Shown here: positions 48,366-58,481 of the stretch, piece by piece
Layout of the letters: every line of letters begins with the position of its first letter
Position numbering within the stretch: position 1 is the stretch's first letter
Source of the DNA: SAR116 cluster bacterium AG-337-N21
Lineage (GTDB): Bacteria; Pseudomonadota; Alphaproteobacteria; Puniceispirillales; Marisalimonadaceae
Direction of reading: 5' to 3'
Length of the DNA: 64,000 nucleotides
Assembly: GCA_003282145.1 (NCBI GenBank)
Contig: QBZZ01000006.1
Location: 30,868 to 94,867, forward strand
The notes under the pieces: model-generated
What the model was told of the DNA's origin: nothing
The model's input: the letters and a program-made list of their open reading frames with translations, nothing else
The model's database searches: none
Position numbers and translations under genes: made by a program

Positions 48366-49709
48366 ATGAACAAACTAACAACCAGTGATTCATTATCATT
48401 AAGAGATGAACTTCATGCTAGACCTTATATTAAGTTAGGCAACAATCTAAGAACTTTTCACTTTGCGTATTTAATAAAAGACAATGATGAAAAGAATGCT
48501 TGGAATTATCTAAGCAAATATTTAAAGAAATTAAATTTTCAAAGTTTACCAAAAGAGCCATCAAAATACTGGGTAGCTGAGGGAAAAGATTTGATTATCC
48601 GATATGAATGTCATACAGAATTCATATCACTTACATTAATATATCCCAATAAAATTGAAGGTGATAATAAAAACATACCAAAATTGTTCGATGTAAAATT
48701 TTTAAATTTATTACCAAAAGTTTTTTTAGAAAAGTTTCCTGGACAACATTTTTTGTCATCATGGATTGAAATGGCACAATCTAATCACAATTTCAAACCA
48801 ATTGATATTGAGAAATTTTTTTTCCATGATAATTTTGCAGGCTCAAACGTTGCTGAAGATGGAGCTAAAGTTTTCATGTCTTTTAAATCTGACAGGACTG
48901 ATTTTCTTGGTTCTGGATTTAGAAGAGTATTTATACAAAATAAAAATCTTAGAACAAGAAGAACCGGAAGGCTTCTTCAGAGAATTGTTGAACTTGAGAC
49001 TTACCAGGTACTTTCTTTATTGGGCTTAAGTCAAGTCAGAGAACAAAGTTTTCATTTAAGTAATCTTGAGAAACAAATCACAGAAATTACAAAATCAGTT
49101 TCTAAAACTACAGAGAAAAATTTAGACAAAAAATCAATAGCTTATCCAGATTTTCAAAAAGATTTAAACCAACTTTCTTATGTTGTTGCCAAAATAGAAG
49201 AAATAGATTCTTTTACCAACTACCGTCTATCAGCAACAGCCGCTTATTACAAACTAGTAGAACAAAGGGTAAAAGATTTACGAGAAGAACGTCTAGAATC
49301 CTTTCAGACAAATGATGAATTTTTAAGTAGAAGATTACAACCTGCTGTTAGGACTAGTGAAGCTTTTTCAAGAAGATTGGAGTCATTAGCTACAAGAGCA
49401 CAAAGAGCAGATAATCTTGTTAGAACCCAAATAGAAATGGGTGTTCAAATTCAAAATAAAAATTTATTGGAGTCCATGGAATTAAGAGCAAGAGCTCAAC
49501 TTAGATTACAAGAAACCGTAGAGTCTTTGTCAATTGTTGCAATAACATACTATATTATTGGTCTGTTGAGCACTTTGATTGACCCAGTAAATTTTGATAA
49601 AGTGTTTTTTAGCAAACAAGTTTTTCTAGCGTTTTGTGTTCCAATTATTCTTCTCCTAATTTGGTTTATAGCAAAAATGGTACGAAAGAAAATTAATAAG
49701 ATAAAATAG
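48366..49709 (+). CDS. DUF3422 family membrane protein
   Basis: LRDELHARPYIKL N-terminus, long coiled-coil, C-terminal two-TM segment; GLLSTLIDPVNFDKVFFSKQ. Confidence 0.85.
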   Translation: MNKLTTSDSLSLRDELHARPYIKLGNNLRTFHFAYLIKDNDEKNAWNYLSKYLKKLNFQSLPKEPSKYWVAEGKDLIIRYECHTEFISLTLIYPNKIEGDNKNIPKLFDVKFLNLLPKVFLEKFPGQHFLSSWIEMAQSNHNFKPIDIEKFFFHDNFAGSNVAEDGAKVFMSFKSDRTDFLGSGFRRVFIQNKNLRTRRTGRLLQRIVELETYQVLSLLGLSQVREQSFHLSNLEKQITEITKSVSKTTEKNLDKKSIAYPDFQKDLNQLSYVVAKIEEIDSFTNYRLSATAAYYKLVEQRVKDLREERLESFQTNDEFLSRRLQPAVRTSEAFSRRLESLATRAQRADNLVRTQIEMGVQIQNKNLLESMELRARAQLRLQETVESLSIVAITYYIIGLLSTLIDPVNFDKVFFSKQVFLAFCVPIILLLIWFIAKMVRKKINKIK

Positions 49710-49754
49710 TATATGGACTATAGTCTAAAAAAATAAAGTAAAGGTGTCCCTCCA

Positions 49755-51230
49755 ATGAAAATATATAATCATTATATAAATGGCAAAGAAATGGAGCCAA
49801 ATAGTAAAAAATATTTTAAAACAGAAAATCCCTACACCTGTGAAAAATGGGCAAAAATTGCTAAGGGTGATTCGCACGACGTTGATATAGCTGTAAATGT
49901 TGCAAAAGAAGCCTTTGAAAAAAAATGGTCTAAAACCAAACCTACAGAAAGAGGAAAATTACTTGTAAAACTTGCTGAGCTTGTTGAAAGAGACTTTCAA
50001 AGATTAGGTGAAATAGAGGTTCAAGATAATGGTAAGTTGATCGCAGAAATGAGTGCTCAAACAAAATATCTTGCCGAATGGTATAGGTATTTTGGTGGTC
50101 TTGCAGATAAAGTTGAAGGATCAGTATTACCCTCAGATAAACCTGGTATATTTAATTTTACAAAATATGAGCCATATGGTGTTATCGGAATGATTACAGC
50201 GTGGAACTCTCCTTTACTACTTTTATCTTGGAAACTTGCTCCAGCATTAGCAGCAGGAAATACAGCAGTAATTAAGCCATCTGAGTTTACTTCTGCTTCT
50301 ACTTTAGAATTCATGAAATTAATTTCAGAAGCGGGATTCCCCGACGGTGTTGTTAATTGTGTTACAGGTATGGGTATTGACGTTGGACAACCACTTGTTG
50401 AACACAAACATATTTCAAAAATTGCATTTACTGGATCAGATGTTTCAGGTCAAAAAATCTATGAAACAGCTGCAAAAAAAATTATGCCTGTATCTTTAGA
50501 ACTTGGCGGTAAATCACCTAATATTGTTTTTGAAGATGCTGATTTTGAAGCTGCAATAATGGGTGTAATATCAGGAATATTTGCAGCAACAGGACAAACT
50601 TGTATAGCAGGGTCTCGTTTATTACTTCAGGATTCTATTTATGAAAAGTTTGTGAAAAGACTTGTTGAAGTTGCAAGGGAAGCAAAAATAGGTGATCCAA
50701 TGTCACTTGATACACATGTAGGTCCTGTAACAACACAGCCACAATTTGACAAAATCATGAGTTACATAGAAATTGCAAAATCAGAAGGTGCAAAATGTGT
50801 TCTAGGTGGAAAAGCTTACTCTGGGGAGAATGTTAGAGGAAATAGATTTGTTGAGCCAACAATTTTTACCGATGTTAATAATGAAATGAGAATTGCTCAA
50901 GAAGAAGTATTTGGTCCTGTTTTATCTATCATTCGTTTTAGGGATGAAGAAGAAGCTATAAAAGTAGGTAATGATGTTATATTTGGTCTAGCAGCTGGTG
51001 TATGGACTAACAATATTGGAAGAGCGCTTAGAATGTCAGACTCTCTGAGAGCTGGCACCGTTTGGGTTAATACTTATAGAGCAGTTAGCTTTATGTCCCC
51101 TTTTGGTGGTTACAAAAGATCAGGACGCGGAAGAGAAAGTGGACAAGAATCTATAAAAGAATTTTTACAGACGAAGTCAGTATGGATAGCAGAACAAACA
51201 TCCATTTTAAATCCTTTTATTATTAGATAA
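49755..51230 (+). CDS. NAD(P)-dependent aldehyde dehydrogenase
   Basis: AWNSPLLLLSWKLAPALAAGNTAVIKPSE, FTGSDVSGQKIYE, LELGGKSPNIVFEDAD, GQTCIAGSRLL. Confidence 0.95.
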   Translation: MKIYNHYINGKEMEPNSKKYFKTENPYTCEKWAKIAKGDSHDVDIAVNVAKEAFEKKWSKTKPTERGKLLVKLAELVERDFQRLGEIEVQDNGKLIAEMSAQTKYLAEWYRYFGGLADKVEGSVLPSDKPGIFNFTKYEPYGVIGMITAWNSPLLLLSWKLAPALAAGNTAVIKPSEFTSASTLEFMKLISEAGFPDGVVNCVTGMGIDVGQPLVEHKHISKIAFTGSDVSGQKIYETAAKKIMPVSLELGGKSPNIVFEDADFEAAIMGVISGIFAATGQTCIAGSRLLLQDSIYEKFVKRLVEVAREAKIGDPMSLDTHVGPVTTQPQFDKIMSYIEIAKSEGAKCVLGGKAYSGENVRGNRFVEPTIFTDVNNEMRIAQEEVFGPVLSIIRFRDEEEAIKVGNDVIFGLAAGVWTNNIGRALRMSDSLRAGTVWVNTYRAVSFMSPFGGYKRSGRGRESGQESIKEFLQTKSVWIAEQTSILNPFIIR

Positions 51231-51247
51231 TAAAAATTATTATAATT

Positions 51248-51463
51248 TTAGAAGTCATAGACTACTTCTAATAATTTATCTCCTTCACTAATCAAATCAC
51301 CTTCTTTAATAAAAATATCTATAATTTTTCCTCTTTTTTTAGCCGTAATTGGGATATGCATTTTCATGCATTCTATCACTAATAGATCTGTGTCTTCTTC
51401 TATAATTTGATTTTTTGAAACTAATATCTTTATTAATGTTCCAGAAACTTCAGAGTAAATCAT
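51248..51463 (-). CDS. Stand-alone biotinyl/lipoyl carrier domain protein (71 aa)
   Basis: VIECMKMHIPITA biotinylation-type MKM motif. Confidence 0.85.
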   Translation of the reverse strand: MIYSEVSGTLIKILVSKNQIIEEDTDLLVIECMKMHIPITAKKRGKIIDIFIKEGDLISEGDKLLEVVYDF

Positions 51464-51483
51464 TATTTAACCTTATTCATATT

Positions 51484-53031
51484 CTATGGTCTCATTGTTC
51501 TACTAGTCATTCCTATTTTTCTCAAAGGTGCTGCTAAATCGGCAAATTCACACATAATTTTACGTGTATTTCTTGGATCTATAATTTCTTCTATCAAGAA
51601 AGTTTCAGCTGACCTTAGAGGTGATCTCAATTTATTCAATCTCGTAGTTATTTTTTCTAGTTCAGCTTTAGGATCGTTTGAATTTTCTATATCAGACTTG
51701 TAGGCAGCTTCAATCCCTCCTTCAAGAGGCAAAGATCCCCAACGAGCTGAAGGCCATGCGCATCTTGAGATATAACTGCTACCTCTTTTATGAGCGGCGC
51801 CGGCTACACCAAAACAATTTCTCATTATTATTGACAACCATGGTGTTGTAGTTTGCCAGATGGCCGACATAGCTCTAACACCTTCTTTAATTGTACCTTT
51901 TTTTTCGGCATCTAAACCAACTTGGAAACCTGGACAGTCTACTAAATAAATAACAGGTAAATGAAATGTTTCAGCTAAATCAACAAACTTTTGTACCTTT
52001 TTACATGTATCAGATGTCCAACAGCCACCATAAGAATATGGATCACTAGCCATTAGAGCTATTGACCATCCATTAATTCTACAAAAACCTGTAACAATTG
52101 ATTTACCATATTCTTTTCCAATTTCAAAAAAAGTATTCTTATCCACCAATTCTTCAATTATTGGTCTTATTTTATATACAGATTTAATATCTCTTGGAAT
52201 GGCATCAATCAACCATTCTGACGTTCTGTTTGGATTATCTTCCGTGCTTAATTGTTCAGTCAATTGATAAACTGAATTTGGTAGATAAGATAAAAATTTT
52301 TTTGCAGAGTTAAAGGCCTCTTCTTCTGTATCAACAGCAGCGTCAACTGCTCCTGATTTTAATTGAATTTCATAACCACCTAATTCATTTTTTGTTAACT
52401 TTTGACCTATCTGTTCAACAACAGGTGGACCGGCTACAAAAACAGCAGATTTTTCTTTAACCATGACCGAATAATGAGAGCATGCAAGGTGTGCGGCTCC
52501 CAGACCTGCTACGGAGCCAAGCCCTAGAGCCACTCTTGGAATAGTTCCCATACTCTCTACGACTAAATTCCAACCTTCCACTTCAGGTACATTTGCTCTA
52601 CCTGTAGTTTCAATTGTTTTGACTGACCCTCCTCCACCAGAACCTTCAACTATTCTAATCAAAGGTAGTTGAAGAGACAATGCCATCTGTTCACATTTTA
52701 GATGTTTTTCTCTAATTGAAGCATCAGCAGAACCACCTCTTAACGTAAAATCATCTCCTCCTACAACGATATTTCTTCCATCAATTTTTGCATTACCAAA
52801 AATAAAGTTAGATCCACTGAAATTAACTAAATCATTATTCTCATCGTAAGTAGCTGATCCTGAAATCTTTCCTATTTCATGAAAAGATGATTTGTCAGTA
52901 AGAATATTAATTCTTTCTCTGATTGTATAACGACCAGAATCATGTTGTTTTTTTACTCTTTCATTGCCACCTAGATTTTCAGAAAGTTTTTCTCGAATTA
53001 ATTTTTCTTCTAATTCTTTTTTCCAACTCAT
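51484..53031 (-). CDS. Acyl-CoA carboxylase carboxyltransferase (beta) subunit
   Basis: RYTIRERINILTDKSSFHEIG, IRIVEGSGGGGSVKT, GPPVVEQIGQKLTKNELGG, CPGFQVGLDAEKKG. Confidence 0.93.
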   Translation of the reverse strand: MSWKKELEEKLIREKLSENLGGNERVKKQHDSGRYTIRERINILTDKSSFHEIGKISGSATYDENNDLVNFSGSNFIFGNAKIDGRNIVVGGDDFTLRGGSADASIREKHLKCEQMALSLQLPLIRIVEGSGGGGSVKTIETTGRANVPEVEGWNLVVESMGTIPRVALGLGSVAGLGAAHLACSHYSVMVKEKSAVFVAGPPVVEQIGQKLTKNELGGYEIQLKSGAVDAAVDTEEEAFNSAKKFLSYLPNSVYQLTEQLSTEDNPNRTSEWLIDAIPRDIKSVYKIRPIIEELVDKNTFFEIGKEYGKSIVTGFCRINGWSIALMASDPYSYGGCWTSDTCKKVQKFVDLAETFHLPVIYLVDCPGFQVGLDAEKKGTIKEGVRAMSAIWQTTTPWLSIIMRNCFGVAGAAHKRGSSYISRCAWPSARWGSLPLEGGIEAAYKSDIENSNDPKAELEKITTRLNKLRSPLRSAETFLIEEIIDPRNTRKIMCEFADLAAPLRKIGMTSRTMRP

Positions 53032-53301
53032 TTTAAATTATCAAACCCTATAACTTATTTTTTCACAAAATTATAAATTTTATGTTATTTAACATTTTAA
53101 TGTTTTCATAAAAAATTAATATAAACAACATCAAAAAAGTTTCCATAAAATGATAACTATTAAGTGTGTTTAATAACACAAAACTTATTAGTATTTCTCA
53201 ATGTTAAATATAAAAAGTTAGGTTAAACGTTATTATTTCTTTGCATTTTTTAGTGAATTTAATAACTTAAAGTTATAAATTAAGTAAGGATTACATAAGA
53301 A

Positions 53302-54570
53302 ATGGAATTCGATATTGAATCAAATATTTCTTTTATAGAAGATAAAATAAATGCTTTAGGACAAATTACCGATCAAGAAAAACCTTATACGAGGATTGTA
53401 TTTAGTAAAGAATTTTATGATGGACGATCGTGGCTTAACGACCAATTTAAGTCTCTTGGCTTATCAATTTTAACTGATGAAGCAGGTAACTTAGTTGGTC
53501 TTTTAAAGACAAATAAAAAAACAGAAAAACTTGTTATATTAGGATCACACATTGATACCGTTCCATCTGGTGGCCGTTTTGACGGTGTGGCTGGAGTTGT
53601 TTCAGCTTTATGTGTCATGAATCATATAATTAATAATAACATTAATTTACCCTTTGATTTAGCAGTCTATGATTATTTGGGAGAAGAATTGAACGATTGG
53701 GGAACTTCATGTATTGGAAGCAGAGGTATTGGAGGAGTTCTTAACCAAGAAATTTTGTCTAGAAAAAACACATCAGGTTTAGTTTTAAGCGAAGAAATTG
53801 ATAAAATTGGAGGAAATACTAAACTCCTAAATAATCCACTTCCAATAACAAAAAATATTTTAGCATGTCTAGAACTACATATTGAACAAGGAAAAATTTT
53901 AGAAGATAGAAAAATCGATATAGGAGTTGTTAGATCTATACCTAGTATTTCTAGATTTAGTGTTACGATCAAAGGTCAAGCAGGCCATAGCGGTACTATT
54001 TTAATGAACCAAAGAAGTGACGCTTTAGTAACTGCTTCTGAAATAATTTCTTTTGTAAATAAATCTGCAATAAAACTGTCTCAAAAAAGTAATCAACATT
54101 TTGTTGCTACCATTGGAAAAATAAATGTTCATCCAAATTCAGCTGCTATTATTCCGGGATTAGTCGACATGACAATTGATCTTAGAGCAACAAGTAAAAA
54201 TTCAAGGCAGGAATTTTTAAATATTTTGGAGAAAAAAATTGCATTTTTAAATGACACTTCTTCTTGTAATATTAACATTAAAGACATAGCCTTTGCACCA
54301 TTTGTAGAGATGAATAAAGACTTAATCCAACTATTTAAAAGTTCGGCTAACTCACTTGGACTTTCGAATAATATTATGGATAGCGGTGCAGGTCATGATA
54401 CAGCACAACTCTCAAGGGTAGTCCCGGCTGGAATGATATTTATCCCTTGTAAAGATGGACTCAGTCATTGCCCAGAAGAATATGCAGAAGCTTCTGACAT
54501 ATCAAAAGGGACAGCAGTTTTGTGGAAAATGGTTGAAAAACTAGCTATTCAAAATATTAATAAAACTTAA
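53302..54570 (+). CDS. Zn-dependent amidohydrolase, hydantoinase/carbamoylase family
   Basis: ILGSHIDTVPSGGRFDGVAGVVSAL, LELHIEQGKILEDRKI, GQAGHSGT, SGAGHDTAQLS. Confidence 0.92.
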   Translation: MEFDIESNISFIEDKINALGQITDQEKPYTRIVFSKEFYDGRSWLNDQFKSLGLSILTDEAGNLVGLLKTNKKTEKLVILGSHIDTVPSGGRFDGVAGVVSALCVMNHIINNNINLPFDLAVYDYLGEELNDWGTSCIGSRGIGGVLNQEILSRKNTSGLVLSEEIDKIGGNTKLLNNPLPITKNILACLELHIEQGKILEDRKIDIGVVRSIPSISRFSVTIKGQAGHSGTILMNQRSDALVTASEIISFVNKSAIKLSQKSNQHFVATIGKINVHPNSAAIIPGLVDMTIDLRATSKNSRQEFLNILEKKIAFLNDTSSCNINIKDIAFAPFVEMNKDLIQLFKSSANSLGLSNNIMDSGAGHDTAQLSRVVPAGMIFIPCKDGLSHCPEEYAEASDISKGTAVLWKMVEKLAIQNINKT

Positions 54571-54594
54571 CATTATTTTTTAAACTGTTAAGTT

Positions 54595-55974
54595 TTAAAT
54601 GATTTTAAATAAATCTATAATATTACTTTTTGTTTCAATATTCAAAATAAAATCAATAAATTGGTCTATTTTATCTGTCTTAATTTTCTTTTTTGAGGAC
54701 TGACAGCAAATCTCAAATTTCTTTAAATATTCTTTTTCTGATAATGGAAACTTTGGATGACCGTATACATTATCAAGTTTAATTTCGATTTTTTTATTAT
54801 TTTCTAATATTACCGTAAAAACTTGCGGTGTAAGAACTTTTTCATCTAACTCTTTATTTTTTAACATTGTTATTTTCTTGGAAAAATTGAGAGTTTCTTG
54901 GTTATCTAAGTATTTTCTATCTGTAAACGTTTCTATGTCTAAATGGTCATTGATCATAAAACTTGCTCCAACAAATTTAGCACATAGCTTTGAATAATTT
55001 GTTGTAAGATCCTTAACAACTGGTCTAGATACTAATTTGTGAACTCCTGGTGGCACATGACAAACAATTGATTTAATATTATCTTTTTTTAATTGATGTT
55101 TTGTTTTTAAGTCTTTAATTGCATGTACTAGACCATGAGTCAATCTTCCACTTGGATATGGCTTATGCGCTAATTCATTTACCATCCAATGCTTACCAAT
55201 ATTTTCTTTCATATATTCCAAATCAAACTGATTATTTTCAATTAAATTGAAATATCCATGTTCTCCATTAAAAACTCTTTTGGGTCCTGGAAACCCTGCA
55301 ATAGTCAAATCCATTGAGGCTAAAGCTGCTTTCGCGTTAAATCCTACTTGAAGACCTAAAATTGGGACTCCTTCAACATGAGACTGCATATTACCACAAG
55401 TCTGAGAATACATAATTCCTAATGCATTATTAATTTCAACCGACAAGAAATTTTCAATTTTTGATAAGGCTGCGATAGCTCCAAAACCACTTGCTGTTGC
55501 AGGCCTGAAAAATTTTAATTCTCCTTTAGCACTTATACCTAAGAATGAAGCTATATCTATTCCTAAAGCTAAAGAAAGTAAGAAATCCTTGCCACTTACT
55601 GGAGATCCGTTTCTATTTTTAATTTCACAATGTGAAAGTGTTGCACTCAAAATTGCTGCCATTGGATGAACAACTGCACCCTCGTGAATACAGTCAAACT
55701 CTAGACAATGAATTTGGTACGCGTTTATTAAAGTGGTTGCGTCTCTTGAATAATTTTCCCATGTTCCTAAAATTGTACATTCACTTCCATTAGACCAAGA
55801 TTTTGCAACTTTTTTAAGTTCGGTTAAATTTGCTCCAGTACTTCCAGCTATTCCAACTCCAATAGTGTCTAATAGAAATTTTTTAAGATTTTTAATAGTT
55901 TTATTATCTAAATCTTCAAATTTTGAATTTGCTATATGTTTAGTAAACAAGTCTGCAGTTTCAATTTTCATCAT
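54595..55974 (-). CDS. MmgE/PrpD family protein
   Basis: LLDTIGVGIAGSTGANL, INAYQIHCLEFDCIHEGAVVHPMAAILSATL, MVNELAHKPYPSGRLTHG. Confidence 0.9.
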   Translation of the reverse strand: MMKIETADLFTKHIANSKFEDLDNKTIKNLKKFLLDTIGVGIAGSTGANLTELKKVAKSWSNGSECTILGTWENYSRDATTLINAYQIHCLEFDCIHEGAVVHPMAAILSATLSHCEIKNRNGSPVSGKDFLLSLALGIDIASFLGISAKGELKFFRPATASGFGAIAALSKIENFLSVEINNALGIMYSQTCGNMQSHVEGVPILGLQVGFNAKAALASMDLTIAGFPGPKRVFNGEHGYFNLIENNQFDLEYMKENIGKHWMVNELAHKPYPSGRLTHGLVHAIKDLKTKHQLKKDNIKSIVCHVPPGVHKLVSRPVVKDLTTNYSKLCAKFVGASFMINDHLDIETFTDRKYLDNQETLNFSKKITMLKNKELDEKVLTPQVFTVILENNKKIEIKLDNVYGHPKFPLSEKEYLKKFEICCQSSKKKIKTDKIDQFIDFILNIETKSNIIDLFKII

Positions 55975-55999
55975 AATTCCTTAATGAAATTTATTTAAT

Positions 56000-56812
56000 T
56001 TACGTTTTTCTAATGTTTTGATTTATCTCTATTATATTTGCATTAGGATCAAATAAATAAACTTGGTGAATGTCTGGCATTGCATAAACTTTAGCATCTG
56101 TAAAAGGTATTGCTAACTTTTCAAGTTTTATTAAGAATTGATTAATATCTTTGATATTAAAAGCTGGGTGTCCACCAATAGTTGGATTATGAATGAATTT
56201 GTTTCTCCAGCTAAATAAAAAATCTGCTTTATTTATGTGTATTCCAGAATGATTGTTATCTAAATTAAAAATTGCTAATTGATTTGGATTAATATTTACA
56301 TCTCCCAGCTCAGGTGGAGCCAACCACTTACCCTCTGTCATATTAAAATTTTTATTGAGGAAATTTACGGATAACCTTACATCGTAACATTCAAGATTTA
56401 TATGATGAAAATTCCATATATAATTAAAATCGTTTTGCGGTAATTGGGTAGTTTGGTCTTTTTCAACCAATTCAATATAATTAAGTCCGGGTTCTTGTAG
56501 CATTATAGAATGCCTTGATTTATTAAATGAATAATTAATATTATTTTTATCTAAGTCTTTAGTGATTAGATCTAATTCATTTAATGCTATTGTTGGAAAA
56601 GTTCTCCTACTTTGTAAAATATTATCTTTGCCTAGTTCATTTTTTAACTTGTATAAACGTAATTCTATATCTCCTCCAAAAACAAAACATTCTTCATCAG
56701 TATCTAAATTTTCGTTATTGCTAGTTTTATCGTTTAATAAAAAGTTGTAAAAATTTTTCGATTTTTCTAAATCAAATACTGGTATTGAAATTCTTGATAA
56801 TTTCCAATTCAT
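56000..56812 (-). CDS. VOC family protein (two-module)
   Basis: RISIPVFDLEKSKNFYNFLL, FHHINLECYDVRLSVNFLNKNFNM, VYLFDPNANIIEINQ. Confidence 0.8.
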   Translation of the reverse strand: MNWKLSRISIPVFDLEKSKNFYNFLLNDKTSNNENLDTDEECFVFGGDIELRLYKLKNELGKDNILQSRRTFPTIALNELDLITKDLDKNNINYSFNKSRHSIMLQEPGLNYIELVEKDQTTQLPQNDFNYIWNFHHINLECYDVRLSVNFLNKNFNMTEGKWLAPPELGDVNINPNQLAIFNLDNNHSGIHINKADFLFSWRNKFIHNPTIGGHPAFNIKDINQFLIKLEKLAIPFTDAKVYAMPDIHQVYLFDPNANIIEINQNIRKT

Positions 56813-56821
56813 TTAAATTTT

Positions 56822-57196
56822 TTAATCTTTATTTAAAGACACTGTTTCAAATTCAGCGGGACTTGTGATTTCTATTAACTCGAGATCATCTGAATGTTTA
56901 ATTTCCCTATGATGAATTTCAGGTGGTTGGTAAACAACGTCTCCCTCATTTAATGTAAAAGTCCCTTCTCCTTTATACTCAAATTCGACAGAACCCTTTA
57001 AAATGTAAACCATTTGAAAATTCAGTTTATGATAATGCCACTCACCATTGGCGTGCTTTCCTTCAATCGCCTTAATTACATTAGCACCAAAACCACCAGA
57101 AGTTGCTTCTTCTATTCCTAAGTTTTTATAGGCAAAAAACCCTCTTAATCCCGATTCAAAATTATTTTCTTTTGATCTTGTAATTTTAAACTTCAT
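56822..57196 (-). CDS. Cupin domain protein
   Basis: GEWHYHKLNFQMVYILKGSVEFEYKGEGTFTLNEGDVVYQPPEIHHRE. Confidence 0.9.
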   Translation of the reverse strand: MKFKITRSKENNFESGLRGFFAYKNLGIEEATSGGFGANVIKAIEGKHANGEWHYHKLNFQMVYILKGSVEFEYKGEGTFTLNEGDVVYQPPEIHHREIKHSDDLELIEITSPAEFETVSLNKD

Positions 57197-57282
57197 ATAA
57201 TCCTCATCTGAATTTATTTATTATCTTAAAGTATTATATATTAATCAAAATTAAATAAAACGATATATTGGTGTTAGCGCAT

Positions 57283-58353
57283 TTAAAAGGTACAAATTTC
57301 TGATTTGAAATCCATACCATGGCCAGGTCGATTAGTTGGTTTTAACATTCCATCTGTAGGTAACAATGGCTCTTTCCAAAGATGATCATACCATCCCATA
57401 TATTCAAGCCACGAAGGGTTCTCTATTGAAGCTACAATATGTATAGATAGTTCAGGAAACATATGAGGTGCTATTTTAATTCCATATTTGTTAGCTAAAT
57501 TACAAGTATGTAATAAATTAGTATATCCACCTCTCATTATATCGGGCTGTAAAACAGATATTTTTTTGCTCTTCATGAAAGGAAGTAAATCATGGTGTGT
57601 AAAATTATTTTCTCCTGTAACTATTGGTATTTCAGTTGAATTACAAATTTTTTCATAACCCTCAAAATCATCAGCCATTACAGGCTCTTCAAGCCATTCA
57701 GGTCTATACTCTTCAATTTTTTCACAAACATTTATAGTTTCTTCAACGGACCATCCTTGGTTTACATCAATCATTAATCCAATGTTATTTCCTATTGTAC
57801 TTCTCATGTCTTTTACATTCTGAATATCTTCGCTATTTGTAAAACAATGACCAACTTGCATTTTGATAGACTTAAATCCCATACTTACATAATTTTGAGC
57901 CTTTTCAATCATACCATCATGCCCTAAGCCTCGGTAACAACCAGACCCATAAATAGGAAGAGGATCGTCTTTTCCCTTCCAAATTTGCCATAAAGGCAAT
58001 TGTTTTGACCTGCCATAACAATCCCAAAGGGCAATATCTATAGCTGACATAGCCATAACAGATATACCCATTCTTCCTTGTATAAATGTGGCTTTCCACA
58101 TTTTATCCCACAAGGACAAAATATTTTCTATTGTTTCCCCTATTAGCAACGGCTTTAACATTTCATTGATGCACATCTCCAAAGTTTTCAATCCTCCTGC
58201 CAATGGATGAAGATGCCCAGTACCAATTACACCATCTTTTGTTTCAATTTGAACAATTAATAAATCTATCTTTTCTAAAGTTAAAAATCCTGTTTTTGGA
58301 GGGTCTGTAAAAGGCACCGAAGTTAATTTTGTTTTTATAGAGGTGATAATCAC
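57283..58353 (-). CDS. Mandelate racemase/muconate lactonizing enzyme family protein
   Basis: SIKMQVGH, LMIDVNQGWSVEE, WLEEPVMADDFEGY, VTGENNFTHHD, LQPDIMRGGYTN. Confidence 0.9.
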   Translation of the reverse strand: MIITSIKTKLTSVPFTDPPKTGFLTLEKIDLLIVQIETKDGVIGTGHLHPLAGGLKTLEMCINEMLKPLLIGETIENILSLWDKMWKATFIQGRMGISVMAMSAIDIALWDCYGRSKQLPLWQIWKGKDDPLPIYGSGCYRGLGHDGMIEKAQNYVSMGFKSIKMQVGHCFTNSEDIQNVKDMRSTIGNNIGLMIDVNQGWSVEETINVCEKIEEYRPEWLEEPVMADDFEGYEKICNSTEIPIVTGENNFTHHDLLPFMKSKKISVLQPDIMRGGYTNLLHTCNLANKYGIKIAPHMFPELSIHIVASIENPSWLEYMGWYDHLWKEPLLPTDGMLKPTNRPGHGMDFKSEICTF

Positions 58354-58481
58354 GTGATTTTCTCTTCATTTATATTTTTTTGTAATTTTAACCTTTGTAA
58401 ATCACTTTACTCAAGATTTTTAGTTTGATTTACTTATTTATTCATTCATTATTTGTTAAATAACGTTTTTGAGGGCTAGAT

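Noticed and set aside
49715-49733. GACTATAGTC palindrome after DUF3422 stop as another repeat copy
   Set aside because: Shares only GACT-type words with the 44-bp repeat; alignment not convincing.
50057-50407. 116-aa minus ORF within the aldehyde dehydrogenase
   Set aside because: Antisense shadow of a well-conserved CDS.
53415-53972. Minus ORFs 53415-53618 and 53673-53972
   Set aside because: Antisense to the carbamoylase-family gene; no support.
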